The translations under genes were made by a program, and so were the position numbers. A stretch of DNA of 64,000 nt from the NCBI GenBank assembly GCA_963677345.2, contig CAXXLC010000029.1, positions 1 through 64,000 of the forward strand, written 5' to 3'. Numbering within the stretch: position 1 is the stretch's first letter; every line of letters begins with the position of its first letter. Below are positions 37,097-46,991 of the stretch, piece after piece. This stretch comes from Saccharicrinis sp963677345 (GTDB taxonomy: Bacteria > Bacteroidota > Bacteroidia > Bacteroidales > Marinilabiliaceae). The notes under the pieces were generated by a model. The model was not told the DNA's origin, made no database searches, and was given only the letters and a program-made list of their open reading frames with translations.

Positions 37097-37984
37097 TTAA
37101 TTCATATTCCGGTATTCGTTTGGAGTATATCCAACTCGCTGTTTAAATAAGCGATTAAAATGTTGCGGATATTTAAAGCCTAATTCATAGGCTACTTCAC
37201 TGATAGATTTGTTTGTATCAAATACTCTTTCTTTTGCAACTTCAATAACTTTATTTTGGATGTATTCCTGAGCTGATTTACCAGTTTCCTTTTTTATTAA
37301 GTCACCAAAATAATTGGCAGATAAATTGAGTTGTTCAGCACAAAATGCAACATTAGGTAATCCAATGTTTTGTGCTTGGTCGGTCTGGAAATATTCATCT
37401 AATAGATTTTCAAACTTCTCTAAGATTCCTTTATTAACATCTTCCCGTATAATAAATTGCCTGTCATAAAAACGTTCACAATAACTTAAAAATAATTCAA
37501 TATTTGTTGCAATTACCTTTTTACTGTGTTTATCGACACCTGCTTCTAACTCAGCTTGGATTTTTGAAAATAAATCAAGTACTAAGCCTTTTTCTTTTTC
37601 AGCCAAGTGTAAAGCTTCATTGGTATTGTAACTAAAAAAGTGATATGATTTAATACTTTTCCCAAGTGTCGTTCCGTGCAATAAATCAGGGTGGAATACC
37701 AATCCATGCCCCATTGGTTGGTATGGCTCAGTTTTATTTGTAACGTCAACAACTTGGCCGGGTGCAATAAATACCAATGTCCCTTTTTGATAATCATAGG
37801 TATTGCGGCCATATATCAAATCCCCACACTTTACATCTTTAAGGAAAATACAATAAAGCCCAAAGTACATTTTTTTACCTGTCCTAATTTCAGCCTTTGA
37901 AAAATCTATAACACTAACCAGCGGATGAAATGTCTCATGATTATTGAAATCATTATAATCACTTACTGTCTCAAAATTTATCAT
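37097..37984 (-). CDS. AraC-family transcriptional regulator
   Basis: 295 residues. The N-terminal ~170 residues form a cupin-like sensing domain (GDLIYGRNTYDYQKGTLVFI, APGQVVDV). The C-terminus carries two helix-turn-helix units: FCAEQLNLSANYFGDLIKKE and ISEVAYELGFKYPQHFNRLF, ending KQRVGYTPNEYRN. It is divergent from the hydrolase/oxidoreductase cluster at 38.2-43.2 kb and is the likely regulator of it. Confidence 0.9.
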   Translation of the reverse strand: MINFETVSDYNDFNNHETFHPLVSVIDFSKAEIRTGKKMYFGLYCIFLKDVKCGDLIYGRNTYDYQKGTLVFIAPGQVVDVTNKTEPYQPMGHGLVFHPDLLHGTTLGKSIKSYHFFSYNTNEALHLAEKEKGLVLDLFSKIQAELEAGVDKHSKKVIATNIELFLSYCERFYDRQFIIREDVNKGILEKFENLLDEYFQTDQAQNIGLPNVAFCAEQLNLSANYFGDLIKKETGKSAQEYIQNKVIEVAKERVFDTNKSISEVAYELGFKYPQHFNRLFKQRVGYTPNEYRNMN

Positions 37985-38118
37985 AGCAAATTGATTTCAT
38001 GTAAATTATAAAACAAATTTACGCAATAAATAATAGCTATAAACACTTCATCCCCCATGTCTGTAATATTGGTAATGAATGCAGTAATCCATATACAAAC
38101 CACCTTATTTAATAGCCA

Positions 38119-38126
38119 TAATTTTG
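38119..38126 (+). promoter_or_regulatory. Candidate -7 element for the hydrolase cluster
   Basis: TAATTTTG matches TAnnTTTG, 38 bp before the start of the decayed first gene. No -33 TTG is seen; an AraC activator could replace it. Confidence 0.35.
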
Positions 38127-38163
38127 TATTGTAAGAAATTAAGTCGGATAAATGAATTTGATT

Positions 38164-38603
38164 ATGAGTAGAAAAACACACCTAATAAGATTATCAAAAC
38201 TGATGATGACATTCTTGGCGGTATTGGTTTTTATTAGTTGCTCTAATACGGATAACTAAATCTTAATAAAAGAGCAAGGTAGTTTCGCAGTGGGAGGCTC
38301 CGTGACTATCAATCCTGGAACTTTCGATACATACGAACGTACTCCTGAAGGCCAGGCTTTTTATGGCGATCATGCTTATGTATTCTATCAAATCCCTGAT
38401 TAAGCGCATAAATATCCATTGGTGATGTGGAATGGTATAGCACAATTTTTTAAAACATGGGAAATGGCACCTGATGGAAGGGAAGGTTTTCAAAACTTGT
38501 TTTTCAGAAAAAAGTATAGTGTGTATTTATTTCAGATTTAAACAATGTAGAGATTGCTGATTTAATGGCAGAATGGTTAAGTGACGAAGGATTAGATGAT
38601 TAG
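38164..38603 (+). pseudogene. Decayed paralogue of the following alpha/beta hydrolase
   Basis: Begins with a lipoprotein-like signal (MTFLAVLVFISCSN), hits in-frame stops, and then reads KEQGSFAVGGSVTINPGTF, GDHAYVFYQIPD, and DGREGFQNLFFRKKYSVYL. These match IIIQKQGAFSAGGKVI, GDHADVFYQIPV and DGREGFATMFLRKGYGVYL of the next gene. The middle, including the nucleophile, is deleted, and only the tail NNVEIADLMAEWLSDEG survives in another frame. Clearly a dead copy. Confidence 0.85.
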
Positions 38604-38649
38604 AAAGCAATTAGCATAAATATTAACAAACAACAAACATAATTTGAAA

Positions 38650-39744
38650 ATGAAAACAAATTTTAAATACTTAAAACATCCAGGTAACCTACGATACCTG
38701 GGGATATTATTTGCATTTCTTATGCTGACAATTCATCCTGGCAAAATATTCGCTCAAAAAAGCAAACCTATTATTATTCAAAAACAAGGAGCTTTTTCTG
38801 CAGGGGGTAAAGTAATTAAAAGCGATGGAACTTTTGATTCACACAAACCATGGTACGAACCGCAGGGAGGACAAACCCGACACGGAGATCATGCTGATGT
38901 ATTTTACCAAATTCCAGTAAAAGCAAAACACAATGCTATGGTATTTTTGCATGGTTACGGACAATTAAAACGAAGCTGGCAAACTACAGCTGATGGCAGA
39001 GAAGGCTTTGCTACAATGTTTCTACGAAAAGGTTATGGCGTTTACCTGGTTGATCAACCAGGTCGTGGTGATGCAGGACAGACTACAAAGCCTGTGCAAA
39101 TTTCAGAAACGCCTGACGATCAAACCTGGTATACTCAATTTCGGATTGGTTTATATCCAGAAAGGAATGAAGGCGTTCAATTTCCAAATGACAGTGCATC
39201 AATGGATCAATTTTACCGAATGATGACGCCCAATACCGGCAATCTTGATGAGCAAACAATAGCAAGTGCCATGTCTGCCGTTTTTGATAAATCAGGGGAT
39301 GGAATTCTATTCACGCATTCAGCCGGAGGGTCTCCGGGTTGGAAAACTGCAATTAAAAATGAAAATGTAAAAGCAATTGTTTCAATTGAACCGGGTGGGT
39401 TTACCTTTCCCGAAGGAGAAACTCCTGAAGGCAATTACGGCGGAAAAGGCGTACCGATGGATGAATTTTTGAAGCTGACTAAAATTCCTATCGTTGTGTA
39501 TTATGGTGATTATATTCCCGACGAAGAAACTGAATTTCCGTCTTTAAATTTCTGGCGTTACGTCTTGTCTACAGCAAGAGATTGGGCAAAAGTGGTAAAT
39601 GCTCACGGTGGTGATGTTACGATTGTTCATTTACCTGAAGTAGGCATAAATGGTAATACCCATTTTATGATGTCGGATTATAATAATATTGAGGTTGCGG
39701 ATTTAATCACAAAATGGATTCACGAAAAAGGATTAGATAAATAA
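38650..39744 (+). CDS. Secreted alpha/beta-fold hydrolase (esterase-like)
   Basis: 364 residues from ATG 38650 (an in-frame TTG lies at 38644). A signal peptide ends near KIFAQ. AMVFLHGYGQLKRSW is the oxyanion-loop region, and ILFTHSAGGSPGW is the nucleophile elbow with Ser in HSAGG; the usual first Gly is His. An acid is likely in IPIVVYYGDYIPDEE and the catalytic His in NGNTHFMMSDYNN. The substrate is not known. It is the first intact gene of the cluster. Confidence 0.82.
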   Translation: MKTNFKYLKHPGNLRYLGILFAFLMLTIHPGKIFAQKSKPIIIQKQGAFSAGGKVIKSDGTFDSHKPWYEPQGGQTRHGDHADVFYQIPVKAKHNAMVFLHGYGQLKRSWQTTADGREGFATMFLRKGYGVYLVDQPGRGDAGQTTKPVQISETPDDQTWYTQFRIGLYPERNEGVQFPNDSASMDQFYRMMTPNTGNLDEQTIASAMSAVFDKSGDGILFTHSAGGSPGWKTAIKNENVKAIVSIEPGGFTFPEGETPEGNYGGKGVPMDEFLKLTKIPIVVYYGDYIPDEETEFPSLNFWRYVLSTARDWAKVVNAHGGDVTIVHLPEVGINGNTHFMMSDYNNIEVADLITKWIHEKGLDK

Positions 39745-39759
39745 TTAAAAAGAATTAAG

Positions 39760-40611
39760 ATGAAAACAGTAAAGTTAAATAACGGAGTAGAAATGCCAGC
39801 CCTTGGTTTTGGTGTGTTTCAAATGTCTGATTTAAAAGAGTGTGAAAATAGTGTATTAACAGCTATTGAGACAGGTTACCGTTTAATTGATACAGCAGCA
39901 ATTTATCTGAATGAAACAGCTGTAGGAAATGCAATAAAGAGAAGTGAAGTTGCCCGAGAAGAGTTTTTTGTTACCACAAAGGTTTGGGTGCAGGATGCCG
40001 GGTATGATAAAACTAAAAAGGCTTTTGAGAAGTCATTAAAGGAACTACAGCTTGACTATCTTGACTTATATTTAATCCACCAGCCTTACGGTGATATTTA
40101 CGGTTCGTGGAGAGCAATGGAAGAATTGTATAAGGAAGGAAGAATAAAAGCTATTGGGGTTAGTAATTTTCATCCTGACAGAGTTATGGATTTGATTGTT
40201 CAAAATGAAATTGTTCCGGCTGTTAATCAGATTGAAACACATCCTTTTCATCAACAGATTGAAGCCCAAAAATTTTTATCAGAAAATGGTGTACAACATC
40301 AATCCTGGGGGCCATTTGCTGAAGGGAAGAATAACCTTTTTACCAATGAGCTATTAGCCGGAATTGGAGCTAAGTATAACAAGTCTGTTGCACAAATTGT
40401 GCTTCGTTGGCTTACTCAACGCGGAGTAGTTGCTATCCCAAAATCAGTTAATAAAGAAAGAATTGAGCAGAATTTTAACAGCCTCGATTTTGAACTGTCA
40501 ACTGAAGATATGGATGCAATTGCAACACTGGATATGAAAGCAACAAGTTTCTTCGACCACCGTGACCCGGCAATGGTTAAATGGCTTGGTGAGAGTAAAG
40601 CTGAGCTTTAG
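39760..40611 (+). CDS. Aldo/keto reductase
   Basis: 283 residues, NADPH-dependent carbonyl reductase fold. GYRLIDTAAIYLNE supplies catalytic Asp and Tyr, FFVTTKVWVQDAGYDK the Lys, and LYLIHQPYGD the His, so the tetrad is complete. IKAIGVSNFHPDRVMDL and VAIPKSVNKERIEQN (cofactor site) are typical of the 2,5-diketo-gluconate reductase-like branch. 15 bp behind the hydrolase gene. Confidence 0.92.
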   Translation: MKTVKLNNGVEMPALGFGVFQMSDLKECENSVLTAIETGYRLIDTAAIYLNETAVGNAIKRSEVAREEFFVTTKVWVQDAGYDKTKKAFEKSLKELQLDYLDLYLIHQPYGDIYGSWRAMEELYKEGRIKAIGVSNFHPDRVMDLIVQNEIVPAVNQIETHPFHQQIEAQKFLSENGVQHQSWGPFAEGKNNLFTNELLAGIGAKYNKSVAQIVLRWLTQRGVVAIPKSVNKERIEQNFNSLDFELSTEDMDAIATLDMKATSFFDHRDPAMVKWLGESKAEL

Positions 40612-40640
40612 TCTCGTTCTAATCCTTAAAAATTAGAGAA

Positions 40641-41687
40641 ATGAAAATAGTAAAACAAACTTTGACTGCTATGCTTATGACAACAAGTATAATTGCTTCA
40701 GCACAAAATAAAATAGACAATCCGTTTGGACTTGTTTATACGGATGCAATAGCAGAGAATACAGAAGGAAAAGTAAATATCCATCCGGTAAGTTATAAAC
40801 TTAATGGAATTGATGTTGCAGCTAATGTTTATACTCCGGCGAATTATGATTCTACTAAAAGTTATCCAGCTATTGTTGTGGCTCACCCCAATGGAGGAGT
40901 AAAGGAACAAGTAGCCGGGTTATACGCACAGCGTTTAGCTGAATTAGGTTATATCACCATTGCTGCCGATGCCTCGTATCAGGGAGCGAGTGGTGGAGAA
41001 CCTCGAAATGTAGATAAGCCAGCGAATCGTATTGAAGATATACATGGAATGGCTGATTATATCACGCAGTATAAAGGTGTCGATTCTGAAAAGCTTGGTG
41101 CATTAGGAATTTGTGGTGGTGGCGGTTATACCCTGGCCGCAGTGCAAACTGATAAACGCTTTAAAGCGGTTGCAACCTTAAGTATGTTTAATTCAGGAAT
41201 TGTCAGAAAAAACGGATACAGGGATTCTCAGTTAGAAACTATTCAGGATCGATTAAAACAAGCTTCTGATGCTAGGGCTCAGGAGGCTGCCGGTGGCAAA
41301 ATTTTATATGCTGCTGATTCAAAAATTACAGATGAAATGGCTGACAAGATGCCATTTGATTTGTATCGGGAAGGTCATTATTATTATGATGTTACTCATG
41401 CTCATCCTAACTCAACATTTAGGTATACAATGAGTAGTTAAATAGATTTAATGGCATTTGATGCAAGTACCAATATGGATCTGATTAATCAACCTTTATT
41501 AATGATGGCCGGAAGTAAAGCCGATAGTTATTACATGACAGAGGATGCTTTTAAAAAAGCAACCGGGACAACTGAAAAAGAATTATACCTTATTCCAAAT
41601 GCAACTCATATTCAAACGTACTATGTTCCTGAATATGTTAATCAGGCAATAACTAAACTCAACGGATTCTTTAATAAATATTTATAA
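40641..41687 (+). pseudogene. Dienelactone-hydrolase-like alpha/beta hydrolase with in-frame stop
   Basis: 348 residues if the TAA at 41439-41441 is read through; both parts are in the same frame. A signal peptide ends IIASAQ. YPAIVVAHPNGGVKEQ is the oxyanion region, LGALGICGGGGYTLAA has a Cys nucleophile (GICGGG) as in dienelactone hydrolases, and the part after the stop has LLMMAGSKADSY and PNATHIQTYYV with the probable catalytic His. The stop separates the nucleophile from the His, so the truncated product should be inactive unless the codon is misread or an error. Confidence 0.85.
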
Positions 41688-41714
41688 AACAATAATCCCT
41701 AAAGTCAAGAGGTT

Positions 41715-42161
41715 ATGCAAAAAGTAATTACAGTATTCATTTTAATTCTTATATCAATGCAGTTTTCAAACGCCCAGAACTCAGAAAGTGAAAATGAAAT
41801 TATTCAACTTTCAAAAAACAAATGGCAATGGATGGCAGATAAAAATGTCGATAAACTAAGTAAACTTTTTCACGAAAAAGCTGTGTTTGTTCATATGGGT
41901 GGACACTGGGGAACTGCTCAGGAGCTTGAGATTATCAAAAGTGGAGGCATATGGTATAAAAAGGCTGATATACATGAAGTATCAGTTAATATTATTGATA
42001 ATACCGCAATTTTATTAAACCGGATAGATTTATTAGCCGAGGTTGGAGGCAACGAGGTTACCAATCCATTTGAAGTTACAGAGGTGTATATAAAGCAAGG
42101 TGGTAAGTGGATGCTAGGTTCTCTTTCATTCACAAAATTGCTAACTCCCGGAGGTCATTAA
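41715..42161 (+). CDS. Secreted NTF2-like (DUF4440-type) protein
   Basis: 148 residues with a signal peptide ending FSNAQ. The mature part is an NTF2/SnoaL-like cone: KNKWQWMADKNVDKLSKLF, VFVHMGGHWGTAQE, and the closing strand GGKWMLGSLSFTKLL. Such proteins are small isomerase or binding modules. It often accompanies carboxymuconolactone decarboxylase and reductase genes like those next to it. Confidence 0.8.
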   Translation: MQKVITVFILILISMQFSNAQNSESENEIIQLSKNKWQWMADKNVDKLSKLFHEKAVFVHMGGHWGTAQELEIIKSGGIWYKKADIHEVSVNIIDNTAILLNRIDLLAEVGGNEVTNPFEVTEVYIKQGGKWMLGSLSFTKLLTPGGH

Positions 42162-42217
42162 TACATTGCATTTTTAAACTTGTTTTGCTATGAAAAACTT
42201 AACGGACAATAAATCAA

Positions 42218-42427
42218 ATGAGGGAATTAATCGAAGGCACTGACGAAATTACTCTTGCAAAATTACGTGCTTTAAATGTGGAAGAAATAGTAGATGGTGG
42301 TCAGGAAAATAATGGAGAAGGTGGTGCAAGGATTTATTGCGGCCCCATTCTCGATGGCCAGTTTGTTGTTGAGACTGCTGAAAGTACTTTTAAAGCTGGT
42401 AGACAAGTAAAAATACTTCTAATTAAA
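42218..42427 (+). pseudogene. Internal remnant of a type-B carboxylesterase
   Basis: The frame reads ELIEGTDEITLAKLRALNVE, GPILDGQFVVETAESTF and KAGRQVKI, the order seen in the middle of COesterase-family enzymes (…GP..DG…GRQ.KV). Both ends are missing. It runs in frame into the next gene, so an annotation program may wrongly fuse them. Confidence 0.6.
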
Positions 42428-43168
42428 ATGGAAAAAATCAAAAAAATAATAATTGGAGCATTCATAGGACTGGTAGTAAGTTGTTGCTTGTTCTCTAATG
42501 TTAATGCGCAAAATGAGGTAAAGATGAGTGAAACACTATCCAGTAAGCAACAAAGCATTATCCCGATTGCTGCCTTTACTGCCAATGGAAACCTGGAACA
42601 ATTAAAACCAGCGATTAATGCAGGCTTAGATGCCGGATTAACCATCAATGAAATAAAAGAAGTAATGGTGCATTTATATGCATACTGTGGTTTTCCCCGT
42701 AGTCTAAGAGGCTTACAAACTTTTATGGAAGTGGTTGATGAACGTAAGTCAAAAGGCATCAACGATAAATTAGGTGCAGATGCATCACCTGTTAATGATG
42801 AAAAAAGTAAATATGAACGTGGTAAAGCCAATCTGGAAGAATTGATTGGATGACCATTAGGAGAAACACAAAGTGGTTATGCGGCTTTTGCTCCAGTAAT
42901 TGAGATTTTTTTGAAAGAACATTTATTTGCCGATATATTCGATAGGGATATTTTGACTTTTTCAGAAAGAGAATTGGTTACGGTCTCAGTACTTAGCAGT
43001 ATTGGAGGTGTTGAACCTATGCTTCGTTCTCATCTGTCAATTTGTTTTAATGTTGGTTATACGCCTACTCAACTAAATGAATTCGTAAGTATTATAAAAT
43101 CGAACATTGGAAAAAAGGAGGCAAAAGCAGCACAAGAAATATTGAATGAAGTTGTAGAAAGTATGTAG
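42428..43168 (+). pseudogene. Two-domain carboxymuconolactone decarboxylase-family protein with in-frame stop
   Basis: From MEKIKKIIIGAF a signal peptide ends NVNAQ. The first CMD domain has LTINEIKEVMVHLYAYCGFP with a single Cys where active AhpD-like members have CxxC. A TGA at 42851-42853 follows LEELIG; the same frame then continues PLGETQSGYAAFAPVIE, RELVTVSVLSSIGGVEPML and RSHLSICFNVGYTP. About 246 residues if read through. A C-to-T change in a CGA codon is a simple explanation. Confidence 0.82.
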
Positions 43169-43170
43169 TA

Positions 43171-43479
43171 TTAATTAGAATGAGAAATCTTCTCCAATAA
43201 AAACTCATCTATAAGAAAAGATATCACAATAACAGCAAATGAAAATAAAGTAAACGGTTTGATTCTCTTTTTGTAAAAGTATAAGGGAATAAACCAGTAA
43301 TTAATTAATAATGCAGCCCAAACACTATTAAGTATATAAATGGATTCGTACCATTGAAAGGCTTCGGTAAACCTATCGTACATCTTAATCAGGAAAAGCA
43401 AAATTGCTACCAGGGCAAATAAACAGTATTCCCTTAAATTATCTCTATTCAGGTTGGTAGTCTTTTTTAAACTGGTCAT
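43171..43479 (-). CDS. Small membrane protein
   Basis: 102 residues with three hydrophobic helices (LFALVAILLFLIKMY, YILNSVWAALLINYWFIPLY, LFSFAVIVISFLIDEF). It resembles the N-terminal membrane part of LytS-type sensor kinases and may be a truncated one. It converges with the CMD gene, separated by 2 bp. Function unknown. Confidence 0.5.
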   Translation of the reverse strand: MTSLKKTTNLNRDNLREYCLFALVAILLFLIKMYDRFTEAFQWYESIYILNSVWAALLINYWFIPLYFYKKRIKPFTLFSFAVIVISFLIDEFLLEKISHSN

Positions 43480-43888
43480 TTTTTATATAGATGCTTACTG
43501 TTTATTAACTTGATTTTCACCTTTCATTTATAAGAAGGTTCAAAAATACAATCTTCAAACAAACTTTTATAGTACCGATTACGATTATCATACTATCAAT
43601 TTAATGATATCCATTCTCTTATAGACGAAAAATATTGTATCAGGATTTTCTTTTTGTTATGTAAAATGAATTTTAAATAACTTGTAGTGATTAAGTTGCA
43701 TCAAAATTTCTCAATGATTAGACCATGTCATTACATTAGTTGAATAGATGCTATTCTATGAACGACTGACTTAATAGGATAAACGACATTTTGCAAAGTA
43801 ATAAATGAGATAATTTTGTTTTCAACATAATCACACTTTACTATATGTTCGATTAAGATATGGGAAATAAATCAGAAAAAGTCAGCAA
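43480..43888. other. AT-rich spacer in front of the oxidative-stress operon
   Basis: 409 bp without a gene. The only signal I can support is the promoter at 43791-43818. Confidence 0.6.
43791..43818 (+). promoter_or_regulatory. Promoter of the ybaN-katG-bfr operon
   Basis: TTG at 43791-43793 and TAATTTTG at 43811-43818 with 17 bp between match the Bacteroidota -33/-7 pattern. The leader to the first start is about 65 nt. An OxyR site is plausible for katG but I cannot point to one. Confidence 0.55.
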
Positions 43889-44275
43889 ATGCATCTATTA
43901 AAAGCACTATTTATTACACTTGGCACCATCTCACTCATACTTGGATTTGTTGGAATAGTTGTGCCAGGATTACCTACAACGCCTTTTTTGTTACTTACAT
44001 CTGTTTTATATTTAAAAGGCTCAAACAGTTTATATTCTAAAGTAGTTTCTAATAAGTTGATAGGTTCATATATTGTACAGTATTACAATAACAAAGGAAT
44101 GTTGATAAGGCAAAAAATCTTTGCAATTAGTTTAATGTCAATAATGATAACATTTTCGTGTTTTTTATTTATCAAAACGATCCCAATTAAACTGCTAGTT
44201 ATTGCCATTGGAATTATAGGGGCAATTGTAATGACATTCATTGTACCAACAGTAAAACATAAGTCTAAAATATAA
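43889..44275 (+). CDS. YbaN/DUF454 family inner-membrane protein
   Basis: 128 residues. GFVGIVVPGLPTTPFLLL is the family signature, followed by KVVSNKLIGSYIVQYYNNKG and two more hydrophobic helices. Function of the family is unknown. It is 10 bp upstream of katG, and similar pairings with haem or peroxide genes occur elsewhere. Confidence 0.85.
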   Translation: MHLLKALFITLGTISLILGFVGIVVPGLPTTPFLLLTSVLYLKGSNSLYSKVVSNKLIGSYIVQYYNNKGMLIRQKIFAISLMSIMITFSCFLFIKTIPIKLLVIAIGIIGAIVMTFIVPTVKHKSKI

Positions 44276-44285
44276 ATAAATAATT

Positions 44286-46478
44286 ATGGAAGAACATTCA
44301 GAAAATATCAGTAAGTGTCCGGTAACAGGAGCAACAAGTAAATCAGGTGGTGGCGGAACCAGAAACAGAGATTGGTGGCCTAATCAATTGAAGTTAAATA
44401 TTCTTCGACAGAACTCATCACTATCAAATCCGATGGATAGTGAGTTTGATTATGCGAAAGAATTTAAAACACTCGATTACAAGCAACTTAAACAAGACCT
44501 TCATGCATTAATGACGGATTCACAAGATTGGTGGCCTGCTGATTTTGGTCATTATGGCCCTCTGTTTATCAGAATGGCTTGGCATAGTGCTGGTACTTAT
44601 CGTACAGGTGATGGCCGTGGTGGTGGAGGAACAGGGCAACAGCGTTTTGCTCCGTTAAACAGTTGGCCTGATAATGTGAGTTTAGATAAGGCTCGTAGAT
44701 TACTATGGCCGATTAAACAAAAATATGGCAAGAAAATTTCATGGGCAGACCTGATGATTCTTACTGGAAATGTTGCATTGGAATCAATGGGCTTCAAAAC
44801 CTTTGGTTTTGCAGGTGGCCGTGCCGATGTTTGGGAACCGGAAGAAGATGTGTATTGGGGAAATGAAACAACATGGTTAGACGATGACCAGCGTAACCTT
44901 CCTGAAAGTGATATGGATAGTCCGCTTGCAGCTGTACAAATGGGATTAATTTATGTAAATCCTGAGGGTTCAGGTGGAAATCCTGACCCAATAGCAGCAG
45001 CAAAAGACATTCGTGCAAGTTTTGCCCGTATGGCGATGAATGATGAAGAGACTGTTGCCCTTATTGCCGGGGGACATACCTTTGGTAAATGTCATGGTGC
45101 AGGAGATGCTGCATATGTTGGACCAGAACCAGAAGCTGCACCGATTGAAGAACAAGGTCTTGGTTGGAAAAGCTCGTTTGGTACTGGAAATGGTGACGAT
45201 ACCATCACCAGCGGACTTGAAGTGACATGGACGCAAACCCCAATCCAATGGAGTTATTATTTCTTTAAAAATCTGTTTGAATTCGAATGGGAACTGACTA
45301 AGAGTCCGGCAGGTGCTCACCAATGGGTTGCTAAAGATACTGAAGGACAAATGCCATATGCGCAAGACCCAAAGAAAAAGCATCGTCCAACAATGCTGAC
45401 TACAGACTTATCTTTGCGTTTCGACCCTGCCTATGAAAAAATTTCAAGGCGTTTTTATGAGCATCCGCTTGAGTTTGCCGATGCCTTTGCTCGAGCATGG
45501 TTCAAACTTACACATCGTGATATGGGGCCACGTGCACGGTATTTAGGTCCTGAAGTTCCTGCCGAAGAATTGATTTGGCAAGACCCTATTCCTGCGGTTG
45601 ACCATGAATTGATTAACGATAAGGATATTACTTTACTTAAAGAAAAAGTATTAGCAACAGGTCTAAGCATTTCAGAATTGGTATCAACAGCATGGGCATC
45701 TGCTTCTACTTTTAGAGGTTCAGATATGCGTGGTGGTGCTAATGGTGCCAGAATACAACTTGCACCGCAAAAAGATTGGGAAGTAAACAATCCTAAACAA
45801 TTAAGTAAAGTATTAACTGCACTAGAAAAAGTTCAGAAAGCATTTAACGAATCGGGGAAGAAGGTGTCAATGGCTGACTTGATTGTACTTGCCGGATGTG
45901 CCGGGGTTGAAAAAGCAGCTAAAAATGCAGGAATTGATATTTCTGTGCCATTTACTCCTGGACGTATGGATGCAACACAGGAACAAACTGATGTGGAATC
46001 TTTTGCTGTATTAGAACCTTTGGCTGATGGATTTAGAAACTATCAGAACAATAAATATAAAATTCCTGCAACAGAATTGTTAATTGATAAAGCCCAATTG
46101 CTTACATTAACATCTCCGGAATTGACGGTGCTTGTTGGTGGAATGAGAGTTTTAAATACCAACTTTGATGGTTCTAAAAATGGAGTATTTACTAATCAAC
46201 CAGAAGTATTAACAAATGATTTCTTTGTGAATTTACTTGACATGGCTACAGCATGGATGCCTGGTAAAGATAAAAAGGGATGTTACGATGGTCGTGACCG
46301 TAAAACTGGAGAGGTAAAATGGACTGCAACTGTAGCAGACTTGGTTTTTGGTTCTAACTCAGAATTAAGAGCTTTAGCAGAAGTGTATGCAAGTTCAGAT
46401 GCAAAAGAAAAGTTTGTGAAGGATTTTGTAGCTGCATGGAATAAAGTAATGAACCTTGACAGATTTGATTTGAAATAA
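44286..46478 (+). CDS. katG: Catalase-peroxidase KatG
   Basis: 730 residues, the full two-domain length. The haem pocket MAWHSAGTYRTGDGRGGGGT (about residues 97-116) holds the distal His and the Trp of the Met-Tyr-Trp adduct. LIYVNPEGSGGNPD near 222 holds the Tyr, and GGHTFGKCHGAG the proximal His. The C-terminal domain repeats the fold without haem (TAWASASTFRGSDMRGGANG). It removes H2O2 in the cytosol. Confidence 0.98.
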   Translation: MEEHSENISKCPVTGATSKSGGGGTRNRDWWPNQLKLNILRQNSSLSNPMDSEFDYAKEFKTLDYKQLKQDLHALMTDSQDWWPADFGHYGPLFIRMAWHSAGTYRTGDGRGGGGTGQQRFAPLNSWPDNVSLDKARRLLWPIKQKYGKKISWADLMILTGNVALESMGFKTFGFAGGRADVWEPEEDVYWGNETTWLDDDQRNLPESDMDSPLAAVQMGLIYVNPEGSGGNPDPIAAAKDIRASFARMAMNDEETVALIAGGHTFGKCHGAGDAAYVGPEPEAAPIEEQGLGWKSSFGTGNGDDTITSGLEVTWTQTPIQWSYYFFKNLFEFEWELTKSPAGAHQWVAKDTEGQMPYAQDPKKKHRPTMLTTDLSLRFDPAYEKISRRFYEHPLEFADAFARAWFKLTHRDMGPRARYLGPEVPAEELIWQDPIPAVDHELINDKDITLLKEKVLATGLSISELVSTAWASASTFRGSDMRGGANGARIQLAPQKDWEVNNPKQLSKVLTALEKVQKAFNESGKKVSMADLIVLAGCAGVEKAAKNAGIDISVPFTPGRMDATQEQTDVESFAVLEPLADGFRNYQNNKYKIPATELLIDKAQLLTLTSPELTVLVGGMRVLNTNFDGSKNGVFTNQPEVLTNDFFVNLLDMATAWMPGKDKKGCYDGRDRKTGEVKWTATVADLVFGSNSELRALAEVYASSDAKEKFVKDFVAAWNKVMNLDRFDLK

Positions 46479-46493
46479 CAAAACAATAAATAA

Positions 46494-46991
46494 ATGAAAG
46501 AAAAAAGTATAGAATTATTAAACAAAGCTATTGCTGATGAACTTTATGCGGTTCATCAGTATATGTATTTCCATTTTCATTGCGATGACCAGGGCTATGA
46601 TTTATTAGCCGGTTTGTTTAAAATGACCGCTATTAAAGAAATGATGCATATTGAGCAGTTGGCAGAACGTATCCTATTCTTAAAGGGCGAAGTTGAAATG
46701 GAAGCATCTGAAAAAGTGAAGAAAGTTGAAGATGTAAAACAGATGCTTGAAATGGCTACAGCCATGGAAGAATCCAGTGCCAGAGATTATAATTTATGGG
46801 CAAATGAATGTTCTGCTAACGCTGATTCAGTTTCGAAAAAGCTTTTTGAAGCATTGGTTGAAGATGAAGAAATGCATTACAACCAATTTGATGATGAAAT
46901 GGAAAATATGAAGAAGTTTGGAGATAATTACCTTGCACTACAATCAATAGAAAGAAGTAAAAGCATTGCTTCAGGGAGGCCAGTGGAGTAA
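46494..46991 (+). CDS. bfr: Bacterioferritin/ferritin-like iron storage protein
   Basis: 165 residues. ELYAVHQYMYFHFH, FKMTAIKEMMHIEQLAERI and ALVEDEEMHYNQFDDEM give the E...ExxH...E...ExxH di-iron ligand pattern of a four-helix ferritin; the bacterioferritin haem Met could be one in KMTAIKEMM. It lies 15 bp behind katG. Storing iron and degrading peroxide together limits Fenton chemistry. Confidence 0.88.
   Translation: MKEKSIELLNKAIADELYAVHQYMYFHFHCDDQGYDLLAGLFKMTAIKEMMHIEQLAERILFLKGEVEMEASEKVKKVEDVKQMLEMATAMEESSARDYNLWANECSANADSVSKKLFEALVEDEEMHYNQFDDEMENMKKFGDNYLALQSIERSKSIASGRPVE

Noticed and set aside
42218..42853. A single fused esterase-decarboxylase protein
   Set aside because: The esterase part lacks both ends, and the decarboxylase has its own start and signal peptide at 42428. 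The in-frame join is accidental.
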